Of a DNA stretch of 64,000 nt, positions 23,367 through 32,217 are shown in pieces (positions within the stretch are counted from its first letter, which is position 1; each line of letters starts with the position of its first letter). The notes below the pieces were generated by a model. It had not been told where the DNA came from. It saw only the letters and a program-made list of their open reading frames with translations, and made no database searches. The position numbers and the translations under genes were made by a program. This DNA comes from Moniliella sp. 'wahieum' (taxonomy: Eukaryota > Basidiomycota > Moniliellomycetes > Moniliellales > Moniliellaceae). The DNA lies in assembly GCA_003971905.1 (NCBI GenBank), contig RSEE01000119.1:1-64000 (forward strand), given 5' to 3'.

Positions 23367-24062
23367 AACAACGGTTTTCACCTTCCTCCAAAACCGAATT
23401 GCCTCCCCCACTGCGCCGTTCCACCCACTTGGCCAGGTCCTCGCGCGTCACCACACCCAGCACAAACGCCCGCCCGGCATCGGTGACAAAGGCAAATGGC
23501 TGGGTCTTGAGGAAAGCTACCCAGTCACGCAAGGTCAGCACCTCCTACCCGGGGAGCATCAAGCTGTGCACACGTACCTTCCAAGTCGGCCAGGTCAGTC
23601 TGCGGGGGATGATGTGGTACGTCTTGCCGGCGGAGGGCGCGTGGAACTTGATCATGGCCTCGTCGACGCGGTCGGTGGGCTGGGAGAGGCCGGAGCGCAG
23701 ACGCTGCTGCAACTTGGCCACATCCACGTACCCGAGCAACTTGCGTTCCTTGGACAGAGCGGCAGCTGGCTGTAGTCGTGGTCGTGCGCCACGACCAACG
23801 CACGGTCAATCGTCGCGTCGCGGAACACACACACCGCCGGGCCAGGCTGCATGTCCTCCACCACCGCCCCACGGTACTTGGCCGCCACATCGGGCGACGC
23901 CGACGCCGGCAGCGGCACAGCCTGCACGCCTTGCGGGCCGCTGATCGGACCAGCAACAGCTCCACTTGACATGGCCAGGGGGTTCAATGACCGTGGCCGC
24001 GCAGACGCAGCGCCGGCGACGGCCGCGGCCAGGCGTTCGCCACCCGCAGCGGAGTTGCCCAT
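23367..24062 (-). CDS. CBS-domain pair protein
   Basis: Two in-frame ATGs are possible, at 24062 (MGNSAAGGERLAA) and 23972 (MSSGAVAGPISGPQGVQ). The first CBS-like half reads KYRGAVVEDMQPGPAVCVFR, ALVVAHDHDYSQLPL then, after a one-base slip near 23758, LGYVDVAKLQQRL. After AMIKFHAPSAGKTYHIIP comes a probable small intron with a GTACGT donor (about 23541-23577). The second half reads LTLRDWVAFLKTQPFAFVTD and VLGVVTREDLAKWVERR. CBS pairs bind adenylate-type ligands; this size and order match small fungal CBS-only proteins whose ligand is unknown to me. No stop codon follows WVERR in frame, and the coding region abuts TAF10. It is divergent from the macro-domain gene with a 196-bp shared promoter. 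Confidence 0.7.
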
Positions 24063-24077
24063 TCCGCCCGGGGGCGT

Positions 24078-24107
24078 CGATCACCGATCATCGATCATCA
24101 ATCATCG
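24078..24107. repeat. Heptad palindrome array, ATCGAT+C, in a bidirectional promoter
   Basis: CGATCACCGATCATCGATC followed by ATCAATCATCG: about four 7-bp units, two of them perfect ATCGATC. It lies between the divergent CBS (-) and macro-domain (+) start codons, immediately upstream of the CBS start. Confidence 0.85.
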
Positions 24108-24258
24108 CCCGTCCTACAAAACGCAGGGCAAGGGCAGGAGCCAGTCAGGCCTCACGCCCCGATTAGGTCATCCTGACGTCATGCACCGCCGCTTAGCTGG
24201 GCTGGCGCAGAGGTAATGTTTAACCGGAAGGGGGGGGCGGCGCCAACGCACAGGCCAA

Positions 24259-25014
24259 ATGGTGCTGCTTCGCAACGCCTGCCGGCCCCTCTGCGCCGCC
24301 GCCTGCCTCCCGCGCGCACCCACCCGCCGGGCCTGCCCCTTGTCTGCCGCCCGCATGTCGACCCATGCGCACCAGAGCGTGGCGGATCTCGTGGCCGCTG
24401 GCCAGCTCAGCACGGGGAGTGGGTCGCTGCGCCATGGCGATCGTATGTACGTGGTCCGCGGGACATTACCAAGCTCGCTGTGGGTGCGATTGTGAATGCG
24501 GCCAATGAGCGGATGCTGGGTGGCGGGGGCGTCGATGGCGCGATCCACCGTGCAGCCGGCGCAAGTTGTTTGAAGAGTGCCTCAAAGTCCCCCCCGACCA
24601 GCGCGGCATACGTTGTCCGACCGGCGAGGCGCGTCTCACCCCGGCGCAACTTGCCTAGCCAATTTGTCATCCACACCGTTGGGCCAGTGTACATGAGCCA
24701 TGACCCAGCCACGTGCCAGACCTCTTGGCGAATGCCTACCGCAACAGTCTCCTCGTTGCAGCCAACGCCAGGTGACCAGCGTCGCATTCCCCTCCATCTC
24801 CACTGGTACGTCTCTCATCGTGTTACCTACTGGGACGTGGGCTCACTCACCTCTCCCCAGGCGTGTACGGATATCCGATCGAGGACGCAACACGTGGCCT
24901 TGAAGACTGTAGACGACACACTGGAAACACTGCCCGCTCAAACAAGTAATCTTCTGTGTCTTTTCCAAGAAAGACGAAGACGTGTACTACCACACGCTTC
25001 AGCAGATGCTGTGA
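24259..25014 (+). CDS. Macro-domain (ADP-ribose/O-acetyl-ADP-ribose) hydrolase
   Basis: The ATG at 24259 gives MVLLRNACRPLCAAACLPRA, an Arg/Ala-rich leader that could target mitochondria, then MSTHAHQSVADLVAAGQ. The macro domain reads DITKLAVGAIVNAANERML and LGGGGVDGAIHRAAG (the ADP-ribose-binding Asn and GGGVDGAIH loop). It continues TGEARLTP, NLPSQFVIHTVGPVY and VTSVAFPSISTG. A clean 55-nt phase-1 intron (24806-24860, GTACGT...CCCCAG) follows, then VYGYPIEDATR and a C-terminus YYHTLQQML with TGA at 25012-25014. Members remove ADP-ribose from proteins or deacetylate O-acetyl-ADP-ribose. One-base losses are evident in the GGG at 24460-24462, near 24565, near 24655, near 24740 and in the AGG near 24771. 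Confidence 0.87.
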
Positions 25015-25155
25015 CGCAAGAATGTTTTTGTGGCATGAAAGGACTGGCGTAGATAAGATATGGAGAGGGAGGGGATGGGTAAAGCGGGGTCACAAGATGT
25101 AGGTACCCAGGTGGGCAAGAGCAAGGACAAATTGAGGCAATGGGGGTGGAAGTGC

Positions 25156-25938
25156 TCAAGGCTCGATCTTCTTCTCCTTCTTTCCTTCTTTCCTTCTCTC
25201 TTTCTTCTCCTTCTTCTCCTTCTTCTCCTCCTTCTTCTCCTCTCTCCTCTTCTTCTCCTTCTTCTCCTTCTTCCCCTTCTTCTCCCCTTCCCGCCTTCTT
25301 CTCCTCCTTCTTCTCCGCCTTCTCCTCCTTCTTCTCTTTCTTTTCTTTCTTTTCCTTCTTTTCTTCTCCTTGTCCGCTTGACCTTCTTTCGGACTTGTCC
25401 TTCTTCTCGGCCTTGTCCTTCTTCTCGACTTGTCCTTCTTCTCGGTCTTGTCCTTCTTCTCAGCCTGTCCTTCTTGTCCTTCTTTTCCTTTGCCGACTCC
25501 TCTTTGCTCTTCTTGGATTTCTTCACGCGGGATCGTCAGGCTCTTGGCGTTTGCGCTTGGGGCTGGTCGAGGCCTGCGCCGGGGCTGGGGCTGGGGTGGA
25601 AGCTGGGCGGGTGCCTGCTGCGGACGCGGCGCTGTTGCTGTTGCTGTTGTTGGGCTTGCCGCGCTTGGCAGGACCCCGGTAATCCGTCCGCTGGTACTTT
25701 TCATCTCTCGTCACACAGTGTGCGGCTTCCACTCCTCGGGCTTGTCAAAGCGTTTGGAGCAGTCGAGGCAGGTAAACGGCGCGCCGCAGCGTTGCCAGTA
25801 GTGCTGGTCCAGCTTGCCCTTCTTGAGCACGTCGTGGCAACCCTCGCAACTGGGAAGGGGATGGAGAAGGGGCAGGGCAGGGTCAGCAGGGGAGAAGAAG
25901 AACTGACAGCGAGGCAGGCACATACTCAAAGGACACAT
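25156..25938 (-). CDS. LYAR-type C2HC zinc-finger nucleolar protein
   Basis: LYAR-family proteins are nucleolar RNA/DNA-binding proteins linked to rRNA synthesis. Exon 1 starts at ATG 25938. A 76-nt intron (25850-25925, GTATGT donor, CCCAG acceptor) leads into CEGCHDVLKKGKLDQHYW and CGAPFTCLDCSKRF, the paired C2HC fingers. Then come WKPHT, DEKYQRTDYRGPAKRGKP, an Asn/Ser/Ala/Pro spacer and KRKRQEPDD. The C-terminus is a very long Lys/Glu/Arg low-complexity tail encoded by CTT-rich sequence on the plus strand (25160-25500). Exon 1 reads ATGTGTCCTTTGA. The family start MVSF would need ATGGTGTCC, so one G is apparently missing. A further one-base slip is needed near 25705. The precise stop is uncertain because all frames are open in the tail. 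Confidence 0.75.
25160..25500. repeat. (CTT/CCTT)n low-complexity tract
   Basis: An almost pure CTTCTT/CTCCTT pyrimidine tract on the plus strand, encoding the Lys/Glu tail of the LYAR-type gene on the minus strand. It is a likely site of assembly length error, since no single frame stays consistent through it. Confidence 0.9.
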
Positions 25939-26166
25939 CTGGAGGAGCGGGAAGGGTGGGCAAGGGTGGGTTGGAGGCCTGAAGCGTAGGCCCCGAGTGT
26001 CTAGGTGGGGAGCTGCAGCTGCCAGAGCCACGGCGGGCCACGCTGGCCTGCGCGGTCAAAACCGAGAAAAAGTTGTTTCAGGCAGGCCTTCGGTGCAACA
26101 GGGGTGTGTTTGCACCGATTGGCTGGGCCAGCGCGGATTCCCAGCAGCCTGTGGCCTGATTGTCTA

Positions 26167-26195
26167 GATCATCGATCATCGATCATCGATCATGG
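26167..26195. repeat. Heptad palindrome array, ATCGAT+C
   Basis: Three perfect units of ATCGATC (GATCATCGATCATCGATCAT), lying 230 bp upstream of the LYAR-type start and downstream of the beta-propeller gene. Confidence 0.92.
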
Positions 26196-26555
26196 CCGAT
26201 TGGGAGGGCCATTGGGCCTTGGGAGGACCCAGCCATCACGCGAGCACGCCACGCCCCACTCGCACGCCCACCGCCCCCGCCTCCACCACGGCCAATGGGC
26301 GCAATGGGAAGACAGGACCGAGTTGCGTGGTCGAGGCGATGGCGATCGGGAAGCACGTACTACTCTATTGCTACTATCACCCCATCCTGCGAGTGGGACA
26401 GGTGGGAATCTACTGTGCCCCGCGCTACCTTCTTCCCAACAGCCTCCGCTCCTCCTTGCCCTGTCTATGTGCTCCCCATGCCCATGCGGACGGGCGGGTG
26501 GGTTGGATCGTGGGGCGCGCGAATATACATAACGACCCTCCAACTCTCTGCACCG

Positions 26556-28333
26556 TTACAGTTCGGCCCAGTCGGCCGGGATGTGGCAGCGGGCCATGCC
26601 GCGCTCGTCGTACGCGCCGGTGATGTAGACATAGCCAGCCTTGCGGTCGACAGCGATGCTGGACGGGGCGGTGGGAAGGAATCCCATCTCAAGTCCGGTG
26701 GCCGTCTCGATGCTGAGTGGTTTCCAGTCGGACGAAGGCCGGGAGCGGAAGACGGAGGCGGGAGCATATTCCTTGGGGATGAGCAGACCGCGAGTTCGCA
26801 CCTCTTTCATTCGTTCTTGCTCCCACGGATGCGCCACCTGGTTGCCCAGACGCCAGACATACGTTACCTGTTCCACCGCCGTGCCCGGCGCGGGGCCAGG
26901 GGCGTGCCCTGCGCCAGGTGCGCGCGTAGACTGTCCACCCACGCATCGAGCTCGACAGAGGAACTGCTGCCGGCAGTCCAGAACCGACCGAGATCATCAA
27001 TGCCCAGTGCGGATGCCGGCCGCGCCGGGCGGCGCGACCAAAAGTTGACAAAGGTGGGCAAGTAGGTGGCCACTTTACGGGCCGGCGGCGCTACGCCACT
27101 TTCTTCTTCGGACGGAATGCCCTCCAGTGCATCCTTGTACCCCTGGTAGGGTCGGCTACCCACGCCACGCCAGCCTCAACCCCCCGCACCCAGTGCTGTT
27201 CCCATTCGTGAACCGCTGCCTCCTCCGCGCCCGTGGAAAGAGTGAAGAGGATACCGGCGGTGGAGTTGAAACCGGCTTTGGCTCCGCCGCCGTCCCAAGC
27301 ACGTACGGTCGGTGCAAATCCGGGCCAGGAAGGGACGGAGGACAGGATGAGGCCCGTGAGACCCGCGCGCGCATTGTACATCCACACCCCGTTCCGCGGC
27401 GCCGCGTACCGGCCCGGGCGCAGAAGACGCATGACAAAGCCCAGGTAGGACGAAGCCGAGGCAAACTTGGTTCCCGATACAGATGGGTCGAAACTGGTGG
27501 GATCGGGCAGGGCAGAGAAGAGAAAAGAGGGCACTGCGACCAGCTGTGCATCGGCACGTGCAGCCACATGCGCGTGCTGCGACGGCAAGAGAGGCGAATA
27601 TTGTTCGCGGAACAGAGTGAGGCGGTAGGGCGACAAGGGCTTCTTCTCCCCTCGGGGACAAAGTGCTCGGGTCCGAGACGGAGGTGGTGCTGGAGGTGGG
27701 GCGCGGGGCACGCGGGACAGGAGGCAAGCTGCCCAGGTCGCCCTCCTGCGCACCTTGGGGCTCAAGCTGGTGAACCAACACATCCACCACCGAAGCCTTT
27801 CCTGGTTCGGGCTGCGACGAAAGCAGCAGCGTCAAGCTGCTTGGGTTCGTCGCGTTCTCCCAGTTGATATCCGGCGTTGCTCACGGCCAACGCAAGTGGG
27901 TGGAAGCTTCCCTGCTGGGCCAGTCGAGCACATCGAGTTTTTGCGGGCCGGCATCGCTGCGCGTGTCCCACATCCATACCCCGGCCTGGTCTTGGAACGA
28001 GGCAGGGGGCGACTCCCAAGTGCCACGCATCGGGTCGTACCACAACCGAGATGGGTCGCAGGTGACGTAGGCCATGCCTGAGGGCTCGTGAAGCGTCACA
28101 TCGTCACAGAAGGCGAGCCCAGGGGCCTTGATGAGTGCGCACTCGTGGAGGTTGAGCGAGGGCTTAGACTCGGTGACGGCGTGGAGCTTGACGTGGGTAT
28201 TATCTGGGAGGAAGGGTTAAGGGTTAGGCAATGCACGCCGCGAGGACAGGGGGGGGGGGAACGAACAGGGCAAGTACGTTGATACAGCAAACAGCGCCGC
28301 GAAGACGCTGCTGATGGCAACGGGGACCATCAT
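26556..28333 (-). CDS. Membrane-anchored beta-propeller, SMP-30/paraoxonase-like
   Basis: ATG 28333 gives MMVPVAISSVFAALFAVST, a hydrophobic N-terminal anchor or signal. An intron of about 74 nt (28204-28277) follows, then LHECALIKAPGLAFCDDVTL, HEPSGMAYVTCDPSRLWYD and VWMWDTRSDAGPQKLDVLD. SFHPLALAVSNAGYQL and ASVVDVLVHQLEPQG follow after frame changes. Later blades include YLGFVMRLLRPGRYAAPRNG, FNSTAGILFTLSTG, PPARKVATYLPTFVNFW, LGIDDLGRFWTAGS, RGLLIPKEYAPASVF and SSIAVDRKAGYVYITGAYDE. The stop is at 26556-26558. The CxDDVxxHEPSGxAYVxCD and FHPLA blocks recall fungal paraoxonase/arylesterase and SMP-30 proteins, six-bladed Ca-dependent hydrolases of the secretory pathway. The substrate cannot be inferred. 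Several frame slips are needed, and an intron is possible near 26880-26940. Confidence 0.55.
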
Positions 28334-28769
28334 CGTGCCGACGAGGAGAGGCGGAGAGGGGCGATGAGGGGGTGGTGGGAGTCCGGGTGGCTGCGGCCTT
28401 CTTCTGGGCTCGCCTGGAACGGGGGGATGGATATAGGCGTTTGGCAACCGCCGTTTGAAAACTAAAGACAGACAACACGTGGTCGCAGCCGTTCCAACTT
28501 GCACCGATGCGATAGCGCGTGGTCGTGCGTTTTGCCCTGCTTTCCCAAGAGCTCAGGCGGAGCGCTGACGCGGAGCTGCCACGTGTGACTTGTGACTGGG
28601 ATGGCCAGGATCAGCGTTTGTCGATTGTCGATTGCACGTTGCCAGCGGAGCACGCGGCCAGCACATCGCTGGTCCGGCTATAGGTACCAAGGCCTAGCAG
28701 GATGGTGGGGAGACCGCAGAGAGATAAGATTGTGCCTGGATAGATTCGACCCCTCCTCCTCGCGTCTAT
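28334..28769. other. Intergenic; presumed promoter of the propeller gene
   Basis: 436 bp between two minus-strand genes. No ORF with recognisable content; nothing else noted. Confidence 0.5.
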
Positions 28770-29110
28770 CTAGTTCTTGTGCGTCGTCGAGCCCTGGACA
28801 AAGAAGGCCGACTTGGACGCGTACACCAGCGACAGGTCAAACGCCCTCTCACCCACCGCTAGGTACTGGCCCAGCAGCGAGCGCGGCGTTCCCTCCGGCA
28901 GCTGGGCTGCGTCTGGCGTCAGCCCCGAGGCGCGCTTCAACCCCGCAAGGCCGACCGAGAGCAGCGCGGCATCAACGGTGAGGTGCACGGCTTTGCCCAG
29001 CAGCTGTTGCCAACAGGAATGCACAATGGCGCAGCGCACCACGCCGGCGAGGTCAGTCAGCCGCCGGGGCCCGCTACGAGCAGCAAGGGGGAGAGGGTAC
29101 GCACTCCCAT
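28770..29110 (-). CDS. DUF1748-family small protein
   Basis: A clean two-exon gene. ATG GGA at 29105-29110 is followed by a 101-nt intron (29004-29104, GTGCGT donor, CAACAG acceptor). Exon 2 reads LLGKAVHLTVDAALLSVGLA, GLKRASGLTPDAAQLPEG, TPRSLLGQYLAVGERAFDLS and ends VQGSTTHKN, TAG at 28770-28772. The product is about 78 residues. Start MGLLGKAVHL, the DAALLS..LAGLKR-SG core and total length fit fungal DUF1748 (yeast YGL041W-B type) proteins, whose role is unknown to me; an amphipathic or membrane-associated helix is plausible. This is one of the few genes here that needs no frame correction. Confidence 0.78.
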
Positions 29111-30580
29111 CGTGGTCTAGACAGTAAAGTGGGGGGAATGGAGGAGTAGGTGGGGGAGAAAGAGTAGGGGTAGGGGTGGCAGTGGTAGGGGGAGTGTGGT
29201 AGTGGCAGTGGTAGTGGCAGTGGGCCTGGCCGCGGGGATGGTAGCGCGAGGGCTGGTGATAGCGCGAGTGGGAAAGGCCAGGCCAAGCCTCAGGGCCTCA
29301 GGTCAGGGGGACGCACCTCGGGCCACACACTGCCTCCCTGCCCGCTCGTGCGCGCAGCCAATCCACACTCAGCTGGTTCCGGCGTGTTCCGGGGGCGCCG
29401 ACTGGCTCCGGCTGGCTCCGGCTGGCACGGACTTTGCTCGGACCGAGAGTCGGACGAAGAGGGATGGCCGAGGAGGACGCCACTTGCAGCTTGCGTCTCC
29501 AGCTGCGGACGATTGGCGGCGGTGGAGGGAGGGCAAGAGCCTCTCCACTCAGCTTCAAGGTCTCATGCAGCTCCGTTGCCCTCGTCAACAGGATCGGCAT
29601 CAAGTGGATCCCAACCACACTGTGTCCTTTTAATGCCGCACGCTAACACACGAGTCGAGCGCCCGTTAAAGACGAGTGCATCGGCAATCATCCGAGGCCC
29701 GCATCGTGAGCTTGCGTACGGCCCTCGCACATGCTGCAGCCTCATCCACGAACGCAACAGAAAGTTGACATTCCGTCTCACTCCATGTGTGGCGTGACCA
29801 GCTGCATCCCCGTTTGCCATAATCATCTGGCCAGCTGGTATACGTCCCTCCCCCACCTCTGTTTATTCATCGATCACCCCCCCGCCGCCTTCGCGCCCAG
29901 ATCCCTTATTACTATCCATAGAGCCTTCCCACCCTCCTCTGTTGACACTGCCTACTGACCGGCTAGATACGAACGGCCAATCCTGCCCGCTCCCACATCG
30001 TTTTGTGCAGCCTCGCCCCCCCTCCTGCTTTATCTCGTCAAAGATGTCGAGCTGCTGGATGATCGATGACCGCCTGGGTCTCGTGCTCATCGGTCTGGCA
30101 CCGGTAATGGTGCCGGTTCTTTTTGTCGCGGCCGCGGATCACCAGCAGTCCCGTTGTCGGATTCTCAAGACAGTCCAGTGGAGGTGGCGTCGTACCAACC
30201 ACTGAGACTGGGGGCGGTCCTCGGTCCCGAACGTGGTAAAGTGGGTAGGATAGTGAGCATGCCTCGTTGGGACCGCGTTCCAGCCGGTCCGGGGCACAGG
30301 GTGAGCCGACAATAGCATCGGTAGGTAGGTAGGCGCAGCGCCAACCTGGGGTGGCGGCAGATGGTGAAAGCAGGTCTAATCGAGAGACTAATACAGCACA
30401 AGGGTTATAGGCAGGATCAGTCGTTGGTGGTTGAGACTCAGATCCATCTGCGGGTGGCGGCAGGTAGACGTTAGAGTCGAAGGAAGAGTTGATGGGGAAC
30501 CCCCCATCTGAAATGCAATCACCATCGCGCCTTCCTGGAAGGTCGTAACCGTAGCCGTAGCCAATCCAGCACCACCTGTC
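29111..30580. other. Interval with unassigned open frames
   Basis: Open minus frames at 29298-29618 (begins GIHLMPILLTRATELHETLK), 29563-29856 and 29863-30090 might be pieces of one frameshifted gene, but no family is recognised. A GTGGCAGTGGTAGTGGCAGT-type imperfect repeat lies at 29175-29225. Otherwise nothing is called. Confidence 0.35.
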
Positions 30581-31800
30581 TCAGCCCGAAGCTTCAGCCC
30601 GCTTGCGTTTACGTTCCAACGCGCGTGCCCGGGCGGCCTCGACTTTGCGCGCGCGAGCCTCGCGTTCTGCGTCGGTTACGGAGGTGCCCGAGAGCGGGCC
30701 TGCGGCTCGGGTGGCAGTCGCTTTGGCTTCCGCTTCTGCTCAGCTTCAGCTCGTGCCAGTAACTGCTGCTCGACCAACCGCGACTGACGCGCGCGTTGCT
30801 CCCTTCGACGTCGGTCGTCGCCTGCTGGCCTTGGGACCGAGCCAGGGCGGGTGGAGACAAGCGGCGCACGACTGCTGCCCTGTCCCCCTCTCGCAGACTG
30901 GGAGCGCAACACATTCAGTCCGGCCGACAAGAGGTCCCGCTCACCACCTCGCCATCCTCGTTGCGCTCTACTCCCACGGGCAGCGTGGAGCGTTCGGAGC
31001 GAGAAGGCTGGCTCGCGGGGGCAAGGGGAGCGTCCGCAGCGGATTGCAAGGCTTGGTGACGTTCCTGCTGGGCACGCAGCATGGCACTGTGGTGGCTCGG
31101 GGCTTGTGCGCGTCCCCTTGTCTTGGCCGCTGCGGCTTGCTGCGCCTCGCGCTCCTCTTCCTCTTGCACCTGGGCCAGGTGGGCCTTGTACGCATCAGTG
31201 ACGAACGCCTCGGTGGCAGGGTACACCTCTGCCTCCTTGGCCCGCTCACGTTGGAGTAATTTCGACTCGGCCATCTCGCGATCCCGTTTGCGCAGCGCCG
31301 CCTTCTCCAAGAACGAGGCCATGTACTTTGGCTAGTCCAGCCAAACCAGAAGCAGCAGGGGAGTTAGCACCGAGCACCAAGCACCAAGCACCGAGCACCA
31401 AGCACCAAGTGGCAGCCCATCTTGTCTCACCACAGCGCAGGAGCAGGAACGAGCGGACGTACTTGACGTTCTTCCTTTTCGAGTTGTGCCGCCGCCTTGA
31501 TTTGTTCGCGCGCACCCTCGATCCGGTCCAGCGCCGCATCGTAGTCGTACAGGCCAGCGTCCTCGGCCAAGGCGGCCTGTTGGATGGCAACGTCGGCGCG
31601 GGAGCGGGGGGCCGAGATGGCCGGGCGCGAGACACGGGGGCCAAGCGCCGCTTGGCCATCGGGTTCGCCATTGGTTTCGCCATCGGCTTCGTGGCAGCGT
31701 CGAATGCTCCGAACGCCGGGCGGACGGGCGGGCGCGGAGCGCCGGATTTGGATTTGGATGGTGCAGCGGGCTTCTTGAGGTTGATGGAGATGCCTGACAT
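30581..31800 (-). CDS. NSRP1-like splicing regulator (CCDC55/DUF2040)
   Basis: Resembles nuclear speckle splicing regulatory protein 1. ATG 31800 begins MSGISINLKKPAAPSKSKSG. Then QQAALAEDAGLYDYDAALDR and AREQIKAAAQLEKEERQ lead to a 131-nt intron (31332-31462, GTACGT donor, TAG acceptor). Exon 2 continues PKYMASFLEKAALRKRDREM, AKEAEVYPATEAFVTDAYKA and HLAQVQEEEEREAQQ, the diagnostic Y-D..YD ... KPKYM..LL..A..RK.D ... FVT.AYK order of the family. A basic tail ARARALERKRKRAEASG ends at TGA 30581-30583. A coiled coil is predicted over most of the acidic/basic middle. One frame slip near 30925 and at least one in exon 1 (around 31560-31700) are needed. Confidence 0.83.
31362..31412. repeat. Intronic minisatellite (AGCACCAAGCACC)n
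   Basis: Four to five units of the 7-bp word AGCACCA/AGCACCG (TTAGCACCGAGCACCAAGCA...) within the NSRP1-like intron. The period is 7-8 bp but the unit is not palindromic. Confidence 0.85.
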
Positions 31801-32217
31801 GGCGGCAGTGTGATGGTGGTGGTGGGGTGGTGGTGGCGATGGGTGATGAAAGCGGAAGAGAGACAATAATGGATGACGATGCAATACGCAACTATAATCT
31901 GTTTTTTTTTTGCGACCCACGCCCGCGGTGTGCGCCGAGGGAGCCAAACAAGGGACAGAAGAAAGCAGAACGACACAAGTGACAGGGGATGGAATGCGGG
32001 CGGGTTGGCCCAAGACGGACTGATTACACACAAGATACACGCAACGAGCATAGGACGTATCGGGGCACAGAGACGGGGCGTGGGGGGAAGGGGCGGCTGA
32101 GAAGCCAAAGCAGACAACAGAAACGAATAGAAGGGGACGAGGGGCGACGACGTTGCATGACTGATGAGGGAATAATAGGGACAGCACCGATCTGCCATCC
32201 CAGCACCCAATGCTGAC
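31801..32217. other. Intergenic between NSRP1-like and copper radical oxidase genes
   Basis: 417 bp with (GTG)n near the NSRP1 start and a T-run at 31901-31910. One frame from the oxidase remains open through it, but the content is low-complexity and unlike the oxidase. Confidence 0.5.

Noticed and set aside
25060..25989. Leu/Ser-rich plus-strand ORF of 309 codons
   Set aside because: Antisense of the CT tract that encodes the Lys/Glu tail of the LYAR-type gene.
28210..28228. GGGTTAAGGGTTAGG as an interstitial telomere
   Set aside because: Two imperfect units only, inside the first intron of the propeller gene near its acceptor; most likely the pyrimidine-rich 3' end of that intron.
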